A stretch of 64,000 bases of DNA from Bin80 sp965219915 (GCA_965219915.1 OZ244794.1:1550001-1614000), one strand, 5' to 3'; counted from the stretch's first letter, positions 50,803 through 60,542 are shown. Notes: generated from the letters alone by a model not told the origin. Translations and numbers: made by a program.

Positions 50803-51769
50803 TCTAGGCAGGAAGACTGCGTGCCTGCTCCGCAGGCTGCTCTTACCGGTCTTCATGGGCGTAGTGGCGTGGTATCCGTCACAGACCGCCTTATCTCAGG
50901 GCACACCATGGATTGCTGAGCCTCGCACCGGTAGTATCAGCCTTTCGTTCTTTGAACAGAGTGCCAAAGAATTCTATCGGGGTACTGAGACTGTTAAAGG
51001 TCCCCTGGAAGCTACAGGGGCAACCCTGAGGCAATACACGTTGTGGTTCCATGCCAATTATGCACTTAATGATGCGATTGCTGTGGATCTGCAGATGGCC
51101 TGGGCAGAAAGTGTCGTAGACGGTGCGGTTGGTCCGTCCGGGGGCCAAGAGCGTTATAATGGGCTGTACGACACGAATCTTTCCGTGACTTGGCGTTTTC
51201 TGGACGAGTTGGTCTCCAAAACACCCAGTGTTGCTGCGCGCATTGGTGTAACTATTCCTGGTAGGTACGACACCGGCTACATCAATTCGCTTGGAGATGG
51301 TGGGAGCGGGATTGAGGGCTCGCTAATTTTGGGCAAGTTCTGGAGTGTAGCTGGTGTATCGGCAGAAATTGGCTATCGTCACAGGGGATCCACGATGGTA
51401 AATCCAGATGCAGTTGGTGCCGCTCAAGGCGAGGATGTTGATATTCCTTCCGAAGTATTTATGAACTTTTGGCTTTTCGTTCCGATTCGCGATTTGGGCC
51501 GGGTAGGTGCGAACTACCGTATTGTAAATGCCACGTCAGGATTGGATATTGGTGGAGCGGGTTTTTCACCGAGTCGATTTCCAGGATTGGAGGAGGATAG
51601 TCAGCTCCTTGGCTTGCAGTTGTTCGCGTCCAATCTATTTGGTATTGACAACTTGAGCGTGCACAGTTTTACAGGATGGATAGTGGGAGGCCGTAACACG
51701 GCAAAATCCACGGTGATCGGTGCGGGTCTTACTTTAGGATTGGGCGGCGGCTTCGGTGGCGGGCTGTAG
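50789..51769 (+). CDS. Outer-membrane beta-barrel protein, duplicated, copy 2
   Basis: A 326-residue paralogue of the gene at 48016-48987, with a signal peptide ending near T-A-L-S-Q-G and the same strand pattern. Most differences fall in short clusters that would be surface loops (for example S-F-F-E-Q-S-A-K versus S-Y-Y-S-Q-N-A-T) and near the C-terminus, while strands such as A-A-R-I-G-V-T-I-P-G are kept. Such clustering suggests loop diversification after duplication. Function unknown. Confidence 0.75.
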   Translation: MMKDNLGRKTACLLRRLLLPVFMGVVAWYPSQTALSQGTPWIAEPRTGSISLSFFEQSAKEFYRGTETVKGPLEATGATLRQYTLWFHANYALNDAIAVDLQMAWAESVVDGAVGPSGGQERYNGLYDTNLSVTWRFLDELVSKTPSVAARIGVTIPGRYDTGYINSLGDGGSGIEGSLILGKFWSVAGVSAEIGYRHRGSTMVNPDAVGAAQGEDVDIPSEVFMNFWLFVPIRDLGRVGANYRIVNATSGLDIGGAGFSPSRFPGLEEDSQLLGLQLFASNLFGIDNLSVHSFTGWIVGGRNTAKSTVIGAGLTLGLGGGFGGGL

Positions 51770-51886
51770 GATTATCAGGGATATCTGTGTTTTATTTGTG
51801 CCCTGGACGGGGACCGGCCACCGAGGACGCAATCACCGAGGTCGGTCAAGACACAGTGTATCAAGCAAATTGACAAGTAAGTCTGG

Positions 51887-52756
51887 ATGTACACGAAAAT
51901 GACAAGCGCCAGGATGACTCTCATGTTCTCTGGGTTGCGACATATTGGAGTTTTGGGCCTGCTGACCTTTGCGACCCACCTCGGTTATGGTCAGACACTT
52001 GAAAGTATCTGGGACAAGTCTGACGCCACGAATAGTGCTACGATTGATCACGCCGACTGGCAGGCAGTTCTGGATACCTATCTGATCACCGACGATCCGT
52101 CTGGAATACATCTGTTTGACTATCGCGCACTGCAGGAGAACACAGCGGACCGCCACCGACTCAATAAGTACTTGGGACATCTTCAGGAGTTGGATCCTCG
52201 CCGGTACTCACGAGATGTTCAGATGGCATACTGGATCAATCTTTACAATGCGTTGACTGTGCGGGTAGTTGTCGATGCCTACCCCGTGGAATCAATTCTG
52301 CAGATCCATACCGGAGAAACACCCGATTCGGGCCCATGGAAAGATATTCACGCAACTGTTGCAGGAGTTCCCTTGACGCTTGATAATATTGAGCACGATA
52401 TTCTGCGTCCGATCTGGAAGGACAACCGTATTCATTACGCGGTCAATTGTGCCAGCTTAGGTTGTCCAAATTTAGCATCAGAGGCCTTCACGGCGGCTAA
52501 CCTGGAGCCATTAATGGATCAGTGTGCGAATGAATTTGTGAACCATCTGCGTGCAGTGGAGCTCTTAGATGAAGCATTCGGGGTTACTTCAAGCTTGTAT
52601 TTTTGGTACATCGAGGACTTCGGGAACTCTGAGGCAGGCGTGCTGGCGCATCTGCAGAAGTACGCCGAACAGGACTTGGCTGAGCAACTAAGAGTTTTTG
52701 ACGGGTCACTGGATCATGAGTACGATTGGCGTCTTAATGAGCCAGTCACTCAATAG
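51887..52756 (+). CDS. DUF547-family secreted protein, intact copy 2
   Basis: A 289-residue protein with a signal-like hydrophobic N-terminus ending near T-H-L-G-Y-G-Q. The DUF547 core is seen in A-Y-W-I-N-L-Y-N-A-L-T-V-R (about residues 118-130) and H-Y-A-V-N-C-A-S-L-G-C-P-N-L (about 183-196), whose paired cysteines and the Y-N and C-P motifs are typical. The family is common in Bacteroidota and Proteobacteria and has no established reaction, although a cysteine-peptidase-like fold has been suggested. It closes the duplicated three-gene unit, 118 bases after the barrel gene. Confidence 0.88.
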   Translation: MYTKMTSARMTLMFSGLRHIGVLGLLTFATHLGYGQTLESIWDKSDATNSATIDHADWQAVLDTYLITDDPSGIHLFDYRALQENTADRHRLNKYLGHLQELDPRRYSRDVQMAYWINLYNALTVRVVVDAYPVESILQIHTGETPDSGPWKDIHATVAGVPLTLDNIEHDILRPIWKDNRIHYAVNCASLGCPNLASEAFTAANLEPLMDQCANEFVNHLRAVELLDEAFGVTSSLYFWYIEDFGNSEAGVLAHLQKYAEQDLAEQLRVFDGSLDHEYDWRLNEPVTQ

Positions 52757-52781
52757 TCAAGTAGCACTTCCCCCAGGCCTA

Positions 52782-54110
52782 TTAGTCGGGGTGCGCAGAA
52801 GCTTGTTCTGGCATCAGCTTGGACTTGCGACGCCGCCTAAATAGGTCGTAGGCCAAAGCCAGGAGAATCAAGCCATACTCCACCGGGCGTACCCAGTCGG
52901 GGTGTGCAAATGGGTGCATGTCCATATCACTCAGATTCAGTCCGGTGATGTACGACAACAGCACTGCAACGGATGCGGTCCATGCCCAGGCACTTGGACG
53001 AATCACTGCAAAAGGAAGAAGCCACAACAGGTACCAGGAATTCACGACCGGCCAGAGTGCAAACAGGGCACCATAGATCCAGTCCCCCCGAACAATTGTG
53101 CCAAGAGCTATTCGCCTGTAGACCAAATAGTACTTGGCGATCACTATTGTGAGCAAGAGGCCGCACAGTGCACGGGCCACCGGGTTAGGCACCCAGGGCT
53201 TTAGCAAGCTGAACAAGGCAGCATTGAACTCCCACTCGCGGGTGAACACAAGTAGTGTCTGCAGGTCTGTGCTGCCTTGCAGAACAAAAGGCAGATAGAT
53301 CAGCGCCAGTACTACGAAGAAGAGACCCCACCCGCGTAACCGTGCTCGGACCAATATAAATGGTACAACGAGCACTGCAAGGATTTTGGCGCTCACGGCC
53401 AATGCCAAAATAATAGCAGCACCGTAATTCCTATTTCTTTGAGCTAGAAACACCGCAACGAGCACAAGAAATACAGCAATGCCATCAGGATGTGCTGTAA
53501 AGGCAACCTCCTTGATCACCAGTGGACTCCAGGCGTACAGTAGGACTAGTCGTGCGGGTGCCAGTCGCAGCAGTAGGCCGATGGTCATCAGATCAAAAAC
53601 CGACATTAGCGCCTGCAGCGCAGTGACGCTGCCAGGACTAAGTCCGTATCCCCCCAGAAAGACAAGTTGTGTTACCGGTCCGTAGATCGTCGGCAATTCG
53701 GGGTAGTTGATGCCATCCAGGATACGCTGAAACTTATCCGGTACACTCATGTCGTCAAAGAAGGCCTCAGGCGGCAGGCCGTAAGGGGTACCGTCCTGAA
53801 TGAAGCGAAAAGCATCCCATAAGTATCTGTAGAAGTCATCCTCATAGAAGGGACCGCCAAGCAATCCGCAGATGCGGAATGCAACAGCCCAGACGATGAG
53901 ACGCGTCACAGATAATTTTTTATCAGGATTCCGACGGTGATAGGCGTAAAGGACAAAAGTGATTGCAGAAACGCAGGCGGAGAGCCCAAGAAACAGATGA
54001 AGCGAGGGGTCGCCGGAACTTCGGGTGATCCAGGAGAGCAGACCATAAGCCATCAGGCACAGGAGGCCTGCTATGTCAATCGGAGAGAAAAAACGCATCA
54101 GTCTCGACAT
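52782..54110 (-). CDS. GT-C type glycosyltransferase (mannosyltransferase-like, GT87/DUF2029-type)
   Basis: A polytopic membrane protein of 442 residues from the ATG at 54110; an upstream TTG (54137) adds nine codons without family support. It has about eleven hydrophobic segments. The first periplasmic loop has E-D-D-F-Y-R-Y-L-W-D-A, the modified D-D/E-D motif of GT-C enzymes, which use polyprenyl-phosphate sugars. The basic C-terminus (R-R-R-R-K-S-K) is cytoplasmic. The sugar and acceptor cannot be deduced. It converges with the DUF547 gene across 25 bases. Confidence 0.85.
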   Translation of the reverse strand: MSRLMRFFSPIDIAGLLCLMAYGLLSWITRSSGDPSLHLFLGLSACVSAITFVLYAYHRRNPDKKLSVTRLIVWAVAFRICGLLGGPFYEDDFYRYLWDAFRFIQDGTPYGLPPEAFFDDMSVPDKFQRILDGINYPELPTIYGPVTQLVFLGGYGLSPGSVTALQALMSVFDLMTIGLLLRLAPARLVLLYAWSPLVIKEVAFTAHPDGIAVFLVLVAVFLAQRNRNYGAAIILALAVSAKILAVLVVPFILVRARLRGWGLFFVVLALIYLPFVLQGSTDLQTLLVFTREWEFNAALFSLLKPWVPNPVARALCGLLLTIVIAKYYLVYRRIALGTIVRGDWIYGALFALWPVVNSWYLLWLLPFAVIRPSAWAWTASVAVLLSYITGLNLSDMDMHPFAHPDWVRPVEYGLILLALAYDLFRRRRKSKLMPEQASAHPD

Positions 54111-54431
54111 CGGCAGGGGGAAGTGAAACAGGCACAATACTATGCCGAGTGTAGATATTCTAGAGGAGTTTTTATCTTATTGAGGAACGTGCTATGGAAG
54201 TGTCTGACAACCAAGCAAGCCTTTCCAAGATAGCTTAAACTGCGTTCGTGAATCCTACCTTGTTGTGTAACCCTTCGTATCAAACCTAGGCGGTTGCTCT
54301 GGCTTTTGGTGCTTTCCGCAGGGCTATTGCCGACCTTGGGAATAAATTATGTCAATGAGGCAATTATCGACAACGATGATGCCCGGACCTGCTTAGCGCC
54401 AAGAACAACTGCGGAACCTCTTCGGCCGGCG
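54111..54431. other. Gene-free stretch between coaD and the glycosyltransferase gene
   Basis: About 320 bases with short frames but no recognisable protein, RNA or terminator. It likely contains the promoter of the glycosyltransferase gene on the minus strand. Confidence 0.5.
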
Positions 54432-54902
54432 CTACTTTTTCATGAGTGCTTCCGCAATCATTGTGGGGACAAAGGGTCGAATGTCTCCATTCCAACGCAA
54501 GATATCGCGAACCAAAGATGAGCTGGTCAGTGCATGGGCGGCAGCCGTATGGAAAAATACGGTGTCAAGTTCGGGCACCATCCTGCGATTCATATGCGCC
54601 ATCTGCGATTCATAGTCGAAATCACGTGGAGTACGTAGACCTCGTACCAGTGCACGTGCACCCAAATTACGTGCGTGCTCGGCAATCAGGCCTTCAAAGC
54701 CTGTCACACTGACATTGTCAAGGTGTGCAGTAGCCTGTTCTATCAGGTCAATACGCACTTCTGAGGATAACAGGGTTGGTTTATCGGAATAGACTGCAAC
54801 CGTGATAACGAGTCTGTCGAACAGCCGGAGCGCACGCTCCGTTATGTCCAGATGACCAAGTGTGAAGGGATCAAAAGTCCCTGGATAAACTGCCAATGTC
54901 AT
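54432..54902 (-). CDS. coaD: Phosphopantetheine adenylyltransferase
   Basis: A 156-residue enzyme that adenylates 4'-phosphopantetheine to dephospho-CoA, the penultimate CoA step. Diagnostic motifs are Y-P-G-T-F-D-P-F-T-L-G-H (residues 6-17, the nucleotidyltransferase H-x-G-H-type site) and A-L-V-R-G-L-R-T-P-R-D-F-D-Y-E near residue 90, and a C-terminal L-T-S-S-S-L-V-R-D-I. Length matches the family. It starts 4 bases after rsmD, the usual pair in many bacteria. Confidence 0.97.
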   Translation of the reverse strand: MTLAVYPGTFDPFTLGHLDITERALRLFDRLVITVAVYSDKPTLLSSEVRIDLIEQATAHLDNVSVTGFEGLIAEHARNLGARALVRGLRTPRDFDYESQMAHMNRRMVPELDTVFFHTAAAHALTSSSLVRDILRWNGDIRPFVPTMIAEALMKK

Positions 54903-54906
54903 TAGA

Positions 54907-55440
54907 TCATGTATGGAATATGCTCACTTTAGTACGACCATAACTGCGTGTAGTATCAAGCGCAGGGTGTTCTAGAAAGCTTACTCTGGTGTCATGTTCA
55001 ATTACGAATAAACCGTCCGGACGCAAACATGCTATCGCAAGATCCGGCAGATCAAGCATCTTTTCAAGGTCATAGGGTGGATCAGCAATAATGAGGTCCA
55101 GTGGAAGTCCCTGATAACGTTTTAGATAGGTTACGGCATCAGCACACAAGAAATGGCATTTTTGAGAAACACCGAGACGTTCAGCATTTTCTCGCGCAGC
55201 AGCCACCGCTTTTCGGTCAGCTTCTACGAGTATGGCACTTGATGCACCGCGACTGATTCCTTCAAGCGCAAGGGCACCGGTGCCCGAGAAAAGATCTAGG
55301 AGACGTGCATCCTGCAGGGGGATTCTGGCCTCAATAAGCCCGTACAGGGATTCGCGTACGCGATCTGTGGTCGGCCGTATCTTCAATCCTTTCGAGCGTA
55401 ATAATCGGCGACCACGCAAGGTACCGGCGATTATGCGCAT
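54907..55440 (-). CDS. rsmD: 16S rRNA (guanine(966)-N(2))-methyltransferase RsmD
   Basis: A 177-residue SAM-dependent enzyme that methylates G966 of 16S rRNA in assembled 30S particles. I start it at M-R-I-I-A-G-T-L-R-G-R-R-L (55440), the family N-terminus; an ATG-like start 13 codons upstream is not needed. Motifs are L-L-D-L-F-S-G-T-G-A-L-A-L-E (SAM site) and the catalytic A-D-P-P-Y-D. The coaD gene follows 4 bases downstream. It is divergent from the SDR gene across about 66 bases. Confidence 0.95.
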   Translation of the reverse strand: MRIIAGTLRGRRLLRSKGLKIRPTTDRVRESLYGLIEARIPLQDARLLDLFSGTGALALEGISRGASSAILVEADRKAVAAARENAERLGVSQKCHFLCADAVTYLKRYQGLPLDLIIADPPYDLEKMLDLPDLAIACLRPDGLFVIEHDTRVSFLEHPALDTTRSYGRTKVSIFHT

Positions 55441-55506
55441 AGATCGTTTGCGTAATATGGCATCATAGGGTAGTTGCACGCGTAGTATCTATATTCTCGT
55501 ACTACC

Positions 55507-56415
55507 ATGCGCATACTATTAACAGGAGGGACAGGTTTTGTTGGCCGCTACGTGCTATCTGAACTGTTGGCACAGGGACACGAGGTCCGTGCACTTATTC
55601 GGAGGGGTGGAGTGCCGGAAGGCTTTGAAAGCAGGAATGTGGATGTCGTTCGTGCTGATATCAATGGCTTACTGGAGCAGTTCATGCAGGGGATGGACGG
55701 AGTTGTTCATTTGGTAGGCATCATCAAAGAAGTACCGCGCGAGATGGTCACTTTCGAAATCCTTCACACGCAGGCCACCCAGAATGTTGTGAAAGCAGCC
55801 AAGGCGGCGGGTGTGCCGCGATTCGTTTTTGTGAGTGCCAATGGCGTTTCGGAACAGGGTGCAACGCGATATCAAACCACAAAATGGGCGGCCGAAGAAG
55901 CCGTACGCAAGTCAGGGCTGGAACACTGGTGTATACTTCGTCCGGGGCTGATCTTTGGGGATCCGGGAATGGAGCGAGAAGAGTTTTGCACTGTTCTGGC
56001 AAGCAATCTGATTAAACCCTTTCCAATTCTGCCGGTATTTGGTGATGGACTCTACCAGATGCAGCCGATCGCGGTTGAGGAGGTCGCTCAATCTGTTGTT
56101 CAGGCCTTGACGCTCCCCGACGCGCATGGTCAGACGATTGCTGCAGTTGGACGTCGACGGTTGACCTACATTGAGTTGCTGGATATAGTCACCCGCGCTA
56201 TAAATAACAATCCTCGACCGAAAATTAAAGTGCCCGTGTCTTTATTACGAGCCGGTATGCGCTTTGCGGGAGGAATGTTACCCATTACGCCAGACCAATT
56301 GACGATGCTACTTGAAGGTAACGTAGCGGATGAAACAGCCTTCTACAATACGTTTTCGGTGACCGAGCGCCCTTTTGACGAAGAGAACCTGGCATACCTG
56401 CATCTCCGATTGTAG
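55507..56415 (+). CDS. NAD(P)-binding SDR protein, complex I NDUFA9-like (atypical SDR)
   Basis: A 302-residue Rossmann-fold protein. The dinucleotide motif G7-x2-G10-x2-G13 (G-G-T-G-F-V-G) and Y122-x3-K126 are visible. The sequence A-D-I-N-G-L-L-E-Q-F-M and the block V-H-L-V-G-I-I-K-E match the atypical SDR group that includes NDUFA9-like proteins and some epimerase-like enzymes. The specific substrate is not known; related proteins bind quinone-related or lipid substrates. The next gene starts two bases after its TAG (ATG at 56417), so the two are coupled. Confidence 0.85.
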   Translation: MRILLTGGTGFVGRYVLSELLAQGHEVRALIRRGGVPEGFESRNVDVVRADINGLLEQFMQGMDGVVHLVGIIKEVPREMVTFEILHTQATQNVVKAAKAAGVPRFVFVSANGVSEQGATRYQTTKWAAEEAVRKSGLEHWCILRPGLIFGDPGMEREEFCTVLASNLIKPFPILPVFGDGLYQMQPIAVEEVAQSVVQALTLPDAHGQTIAAVGRRRLTYIELLDIVTRAINNNPRPKIKVPVSLLRAGMRFAGGMLPITPDQLTMLLEGNVADETAFYNTFSVTERPFDEENLAYLHLRL

Positions 56416-56416
56416 T

Positions 56417-58249
56417 ATGTACCCGCTTCGGGCGGTCCTGTTTTGCGTGGCGGTGTTGAGTGTGCCAGTCGCTTGCGCCCAGATACCGGTAGACACCGTG
56501 CGGTCGCTGATGCCCTTCCGCACAGACGAGGATTCCCTTCAAGGTGCTATACTATCCGCTGACCACGATATCACGCACGTGCTTTCTGGTGTGCCGGGCT
56601 CCTTCGTGTATGATTTCGGGGCGTTTGGCTGGCCGACATCGTGGAGTTTTAATGGGCTCAGCCCTCAGGCAGTACAGCTGTATTTCGGTCCAATCCCTTT
56701 TAATGACCTGCTCACTGGAAGGCCGAGGTACGACCTGCTTCCGACCGCACTCCTGAGATACCCGAAAATAGATCCCGGATTGCCAGGTGCAGTGGCAGGT
56801 ATTCAAACAGAGCTGCGGACTGCAGACTCCAGGAAGCCGTACACACAATTACATTATCAGGCTGGCGGAAATGGACTTCAGCGCGTTACTGCGTTGCACG
56901 CACAGCAGAGCAGTGGCATGCTTGGTTTGCCGGGAAGGTTTCAGGGTTTGTTTGCTTACAGTGGCGCGGCTGCTGCAGGAGACTATCCCGGCAGTAGACT
57001 GCGACGACAACGACAGTTACTCCTGCGTACACGCTATCAGCGCTATACATGGTCTCTGGAACTGTTTTACTTGCATAACCAGCGTCGTTTGGGTGCGCAC
57101 AGTGGAGTACAAGGGGCAGGAGAGACACGCTATAATCGCCTGATTGCGCAGGTAAGCGGTGAGCGTCAAACGAGGCGCACTGTCCGCAATGATTTTCTCT
57201 CCACACTCAAGACTCGTCTCCTGACCGCGTCGGTGTATCTATCCACACAATCCCTGTACTACGAGGGTGTAGGTGCTGCTGCACGTCGTCTGGGCGTAGC
57301 GGTCCATCGTGACCTGCGTATCGGCAGACACCGATTGCATGTACGGGGCGATGCATATACACAGCGGATTTCATCTGGCAGTGCTTTACCAATCGGGCAT
57401 AGCACATCGCTGATTGAGGTCCAGGTCAGAGACTCAATAAAGTTCAAAACGGGGTACCTGCTTGCTCAGGGAATCGTGCGAAATCAGAATGCGGACTGGG
57501 GTCCAGGAGGACGCCTTCGCTGGGAATCGACGCTTTTCAGCTCCCGGCCATACCTGGAATTAAGCCACAGTTCAGCGCCACGACCATTGACCGGATGGGG
57601 GAAATATCTAATCAGCGGGTTGGTGGATACGGGTAGCATTACACAGGCGAGTGGGGGAGCTGGGCTGCATAGGGGACGATTTTCAGTACAGCCGTACGGA
57701 TTTGTAACAAGCGCACAGAATATGCCCGACTATAGGGAGATGATCATTGACTCTCTGCAGGTCGTAAGTAACACGTACGTTACGTATGGTGCAGGTATCC
57801 GGCTGAGTTTTTCATCCAAACCGGAGCGAGGGTTGTATGCTACTCTCAACACTGCCATGACCGGTTCTGGGGAAAACGAGCTCGATACAGGAGAACTGTT
57901 GCCTGAGTGGGTATCGTCTGGACAAGTAGGATTCAAGGTTGTTTTGTTCACCGGAGATTTGCGTTTGAATACATCGGTACGCGGGCGTTCATGGAGCGCA
58001 ATGGATAGCCGCGCACTGCATGCACCGACTGGACTACTGGTGATTCCGTCTGCCGAACGTGCTCCTGTTGATGCATCTTATACTTTGGACCTGGCCGTTG
58101 AAGGAGGTATCCGTACAGCAACCATTTACATCATTTACGAAAACATTACCAGCGGCACACGCCTTATGTCAGGCAATGAACTGGTTCCAGACTACCCGCT
58201 TCCGGCGCAGCAGTTGCGCTTTGGAGTATACTGGCCCATTGCCAACTAA
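56417..58249 (+). CDS. Outer-membrane TonB-dependent receptor-like protein
   Basis: A 610-residue protein. I start it at M-Y-P-L-R-A-V-L-F-C-V-A-V-L-S-V (56417), giving a signal peptide ending near V-A-C-A-Q. Residues about 30-130 look like a plug domain (for example I-T-H-V-L-S-G-V-P-G), followed by a barrel of amphipathic strands with Arg-rich turns and C-terminal L-R-F-G-V-Y-W-P. The plug is short and no TonB box is clear, so this may be a TonB-dependent receptor variant or a related putative porin. No ligand is suggested. It overlaps nothing and follows the SDR gene by one base. Confidence 0.65.
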   Translation: MYPLRAVLFCVAVLSVPVACAQIPVDTVRSLMPFRTDEDSLQGAILSADHDITHVLSGVPGSFVYDFGAFGWPTSWSFNGLSPQAVQLYFGPIPFNDLLTGRPRYDLLPTALLRYPKIDPGLPGAVAGIQTELRTADSRKPYTQLHYQAGGNGLQRVTALHAQQSSGMLGLPGRFQGLFAYSGAAAAGDYPGSRLRRQRQLLLRTRYQRYTWSLELFYLHNQRRLGAHSGVQGAGETRYNRLIAQVSGERQTRRTVRNDFLSTLKTRLLTASVYLSTQSLYYEGVGAAARRLGVAVHRDLRIGRHRLHVRGDAYTQRISSGSALPIGHSTSLIEVQVRDSIKFKTGYLLAQGIVRNQNADWGPGGRLRWESTLFSSRPYLELSHSSAPRPLTGWGKYLISGLVDTGSITQASGGAGLHRGRFSVQPYGFVTSAQNMPDYREMIIDSLQVVSNTYVTYGAGIRLSFSSKPERGLYATLNTAMTGSGENELDTGELLPEWVSSGQVGFKVVLFTGDLRLNTSVRGRSWSAMDSRALHAPTGLLVIPSAERAPVDASYTLDLAVEGGIRTATIYIIYENITSGTRLMSGNELVPDYPLPAQQLRFGVYWPIAN

Positions 58250-58296
58250 CAACTATTGGCAAGAAAATCGTATAAGTACTGGCAATCAGAGAATTA

Positions 58297-59121
58297 TTGA
58301 GTACTCCCAGCCTATACGAACAGCGCGTATATCGTGAGATTTATGCTTGGCGGCACCGGGAACAATCCTGGTTGCGCAGGAAGGTTCGATGGTTGAACCG
58401 GCCGCTCAAACAGGCTTCGAAACGTGCAATGCAGATTCCAGGCGTCGGATGGACACTGGACAATCTGGTCGTTGGTTTGGTGCAGTGTGCCAACGAAATC
58501 ACTCAGGATACAATCTCACACACGGCCGCCATTGAATCTTTTCGATCAAAGGGGCACCAAGTGCAGACTTTTTCGGATATTGCACAACTAGACTTGGAAG
58601 CTGTCGACCATGTGATCAGTGGTCTGGATCTTCGCTACCAGAGTCTGACAGCTGCGCACGGAGCAGCTGCGGGACTTGCAGGAGTAGCCGGATTGATTCC
58701 GGATATTGTCGCATTGGTAACACTTAATCTTCGGGTCACAGGACAGATCGCATTGTGTTGCGGGTATGATATAAGTTCCCCGGAAGAGCGTAACTACGCA
58801 TTGAACGTTCTGAGTGTGGCTGCGCACGAGGGCGGCAAAGAGGAGGGACACACAGGAGCTTTGGTTCGTAAGCATACGCGTTCCGTAATGGAACAGGCGA
58901 CTGTTGGTGTTGCGCTGCGTGGCACCGCCCGCGTACTTGGAATGCGTCTGGTAAAATTGAAACTGGCGCAAGTGATACCACTCGCTGCAGTGGTTGCAGG
59001 AGGAGGATTTAACGCGTACTATACCGCACGTGTGTGCGAAACTGCACGGCACCTTTATAGAGAACGGCGTTTGCACAATAAATATGCTGACAGCGTGCTC
59101 AATTCCATTTTGAAGAAATGA
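58297..59121 (+). CDS. EcsC family protein
   Basis: A 274-residue protein starting at a TTG (58297). The EcsC pattern is seen in A-A-H-G-A-A-A-G-L-A-G-V-A-G-L-I-P-D, followed by L-N-L-R-V-T-G-Q-I-A and later A-V-V-A-G-G-G-F-N-A-Y-Y-T. EcsC is associated with an ABC transporter in Bacillus, but stand-alone members in Bacteroidota have no known role; hydrophobic stretches suggest membrane association. Its stop overlaps the sulfatase start (ATGA, 59118-59121), so the two are coupled. Confidence 0.88.
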   Translation: MSTPSLYEQRVYREIYAWRHREQSWLRRKVRWLNRPLKQASKRAMQIPGVGWTLDNLVVGLVQCANEITQDTISHTAAIESFRSKGHQVQTFSDIAQLDLEAVDHVISGLDLRYQSLTAAHGAAAGLAGVAGLIPDIVALVTLNLRVTGQIALCCGYDISSPEERNYALNVLSVAAHEGGKEEGHTGALVRKHTRSVMEQATVGVALRGTARVLGMRLVKLKLAQVIPLAAVVAGGGFNAYYTARVCETARHLYRERRLHNKYADSVLNSILKK

Positions 59122-60542
59122 GATTTTTTACAGGCTTAGCATTGCTCGTACTGCTCTCGGGCTGCAGTATTCAAGAACCAACAAATTTTGTATTCATTCT
59201 GGCAGACGACCTAGGTTATATGGACGTTGGTGCCTATAACCCCGACACTTTTTACGAGACCCCGAATATTGACAGGCTGGCGGCGGAGGGCGTACGTTTC
59301 ACACAGGGATACGCAGCTGCTCCTGTCTGCAGTCCGACGCGAGCCAGTATAATGACCGGGCTTTATCCTGCCCGGATGGCAACAACAGATTATTTTGGAG
59401 CTCCCCAGCCCGATCGCGTATCCGGGCACTGGACGCGCAACAAACCGCTGCTCCCTGCAAGGTATGAACCCCAGTTACCGCATGACAAGGTTACTCTCGC
59501 AGAGGCGTTGTCGGACTCTGGGTATGTGACTTTCTGGGCAGGCAAGTGGCATTTAGGTCACGAGGGATCGTATCCAGAAGATCACGGCTTTTCAGTTAAC
59601 AGGGGTGGTTGGGAAAGAGGTGGACCATACGGACGGGGCAAGTATTTTGTGCCCTACGATAATCCCAGGTTGGAGGATGGGCCGGAGGGGGAGCATTTGC
59701 CAGCACGGCTGGCCGCGGAAACGGCTAAGTTTATCGCCGAGAACAGGGAACGGCCGTTTTTGGCCTTTCTGTCGTTCTATTCGGTGCATACGCCACTTGT
59801 GGCGAGGGCCGATCTTGAAGCCAAGTACAATGCCAAGCCTGCGGACTCAACGATATGGGGAACAGAGGGCCAGCGTCGGGTGCGGCAAACACAAAACCAT
59901 GCCGTTTATGCGGCTATGGTCGAAGCCATGGATCAAGCCGTCGGCACGGTACTTGCGGCACTGGATGAACTGGATCTTGCGCGGAACACCGTAGTGATTT
60001 TTACGTCAGACAACGGCGGGCTGTCGACCTCTGAGGGTCATCCGACGAGCAACCTGCCGTTGCGGGCTGGCAAGGGATGGCTCTATGAAGGAGGTATTCG
60101 TGAGCCGTTGCTCATGCGCTGGCCGGCGTTCCTGGCGGGGGGCAGGGTTGAGGATACACCGGTGACGAGCCCGGATTTTATGCCTACGTTATTGCAAATC
60201 GCCCGACAGCCATTACCGGGCATTACCGACGGGGTCGGCCTGTTGCCTTTACTTCTCGAGCGTCGCGCGCCCGAGCGCGATCTGTACTGGCACTACCCTC
60301 ACTATGGTAATCAGGGTGGGAGCCCGGGGAGTGCAGTGCGACGTGGGGACTGGAAACTTATCCGGTTTTATGAAGATGGAAGAGAGGAATTGTATAATCT
60401 AGCCGATGATGTGGCTGAAATGCATGATCTTGCGTCTACTAATGAAGAAACAGTCACTGAACTTTCGGGAGCATTGGATGCATGGTTGGCACAGGTGAAC
60501 GCACGCATGCCAACCTCCAACACCAATCCGACCACAGAATAG
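59118..60542 (+). CDS. Sulfatase (arylsulfatase-type) lipoprotein
   Basis: A 474-residue sulfatase with a lipoprotein signal ending L-L-S-G-C (Cys16). The modification site is C71-S-P-T-R in V-C-S-P-T-R-A-S-I-M-T-G, where Cys would be converted to formylglycine by a sulfatase-modifying enzyme not found here. Metal ligands in L-A-D-D-L-G-Y (about 28-34) and T-S-D-N-G-G (about 297-302) are also visible. It would remove sulfate from polysaccharides or similar esters at the cell surface, in keeping with marine glycan use. Coupled to the EcsC gene. Confidence 0.92.
   Translation: MRFFTGLALLVLLSGCSIQEPTNFVFILADDLGYMDVGAYNPDTFYETPNIDRLAAEGVRFTQGYAAAPVCSPTRASIMTGLYPARMATTDYFGAPQPDRVSGHWTRNKPLLPARYEPQLPHDKVTLAEALSDSGYVTFWAGKWHLGHEGSYPEDHGFSVNRGGWERGGPYGRGKYFVPYDNPRLEDGPEGEHLPARLAAETAKFIAENRERPFLAFLSFYSVHTPLVARADLEAKYNAKPADSTIWGTEGQRRVRQTQNHAVYAAMVEAMDQAVGTVLAALDELDLARNTVVIFTSDNGGLSTSEGHPTSNLPLRAGKGWLYEGGIREPLLMRWPAFLAGGRVEDTPVTSPDFMPTLLQIARQPLPGITDGVGLLPLLLERRAPERDLYWHYPHYGNQGGSPGSAVRRGDWKLIRFYEDGREELYNLADDVAEMHDLASTNEETVTELSGALDAWLAQVNARMPTSNTNPTTE

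Larger units (their letters stand above)
49905..52731. repeat. Direct tandem duplication, unit 2 (about 2.8 kb)
   Basis: Second copy of the unit described at 47131-49910. It begins at the shared ttggcg (49905-49910) with a decayed 5' end of the NanM-SSS gene and ends at ttggcg 52726-52731 within the intact DUF547 gene. It is 47 bases longer than unit 1, mostly because unit 1 lost 38 bases in DUF547. Confidence 0.93.
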
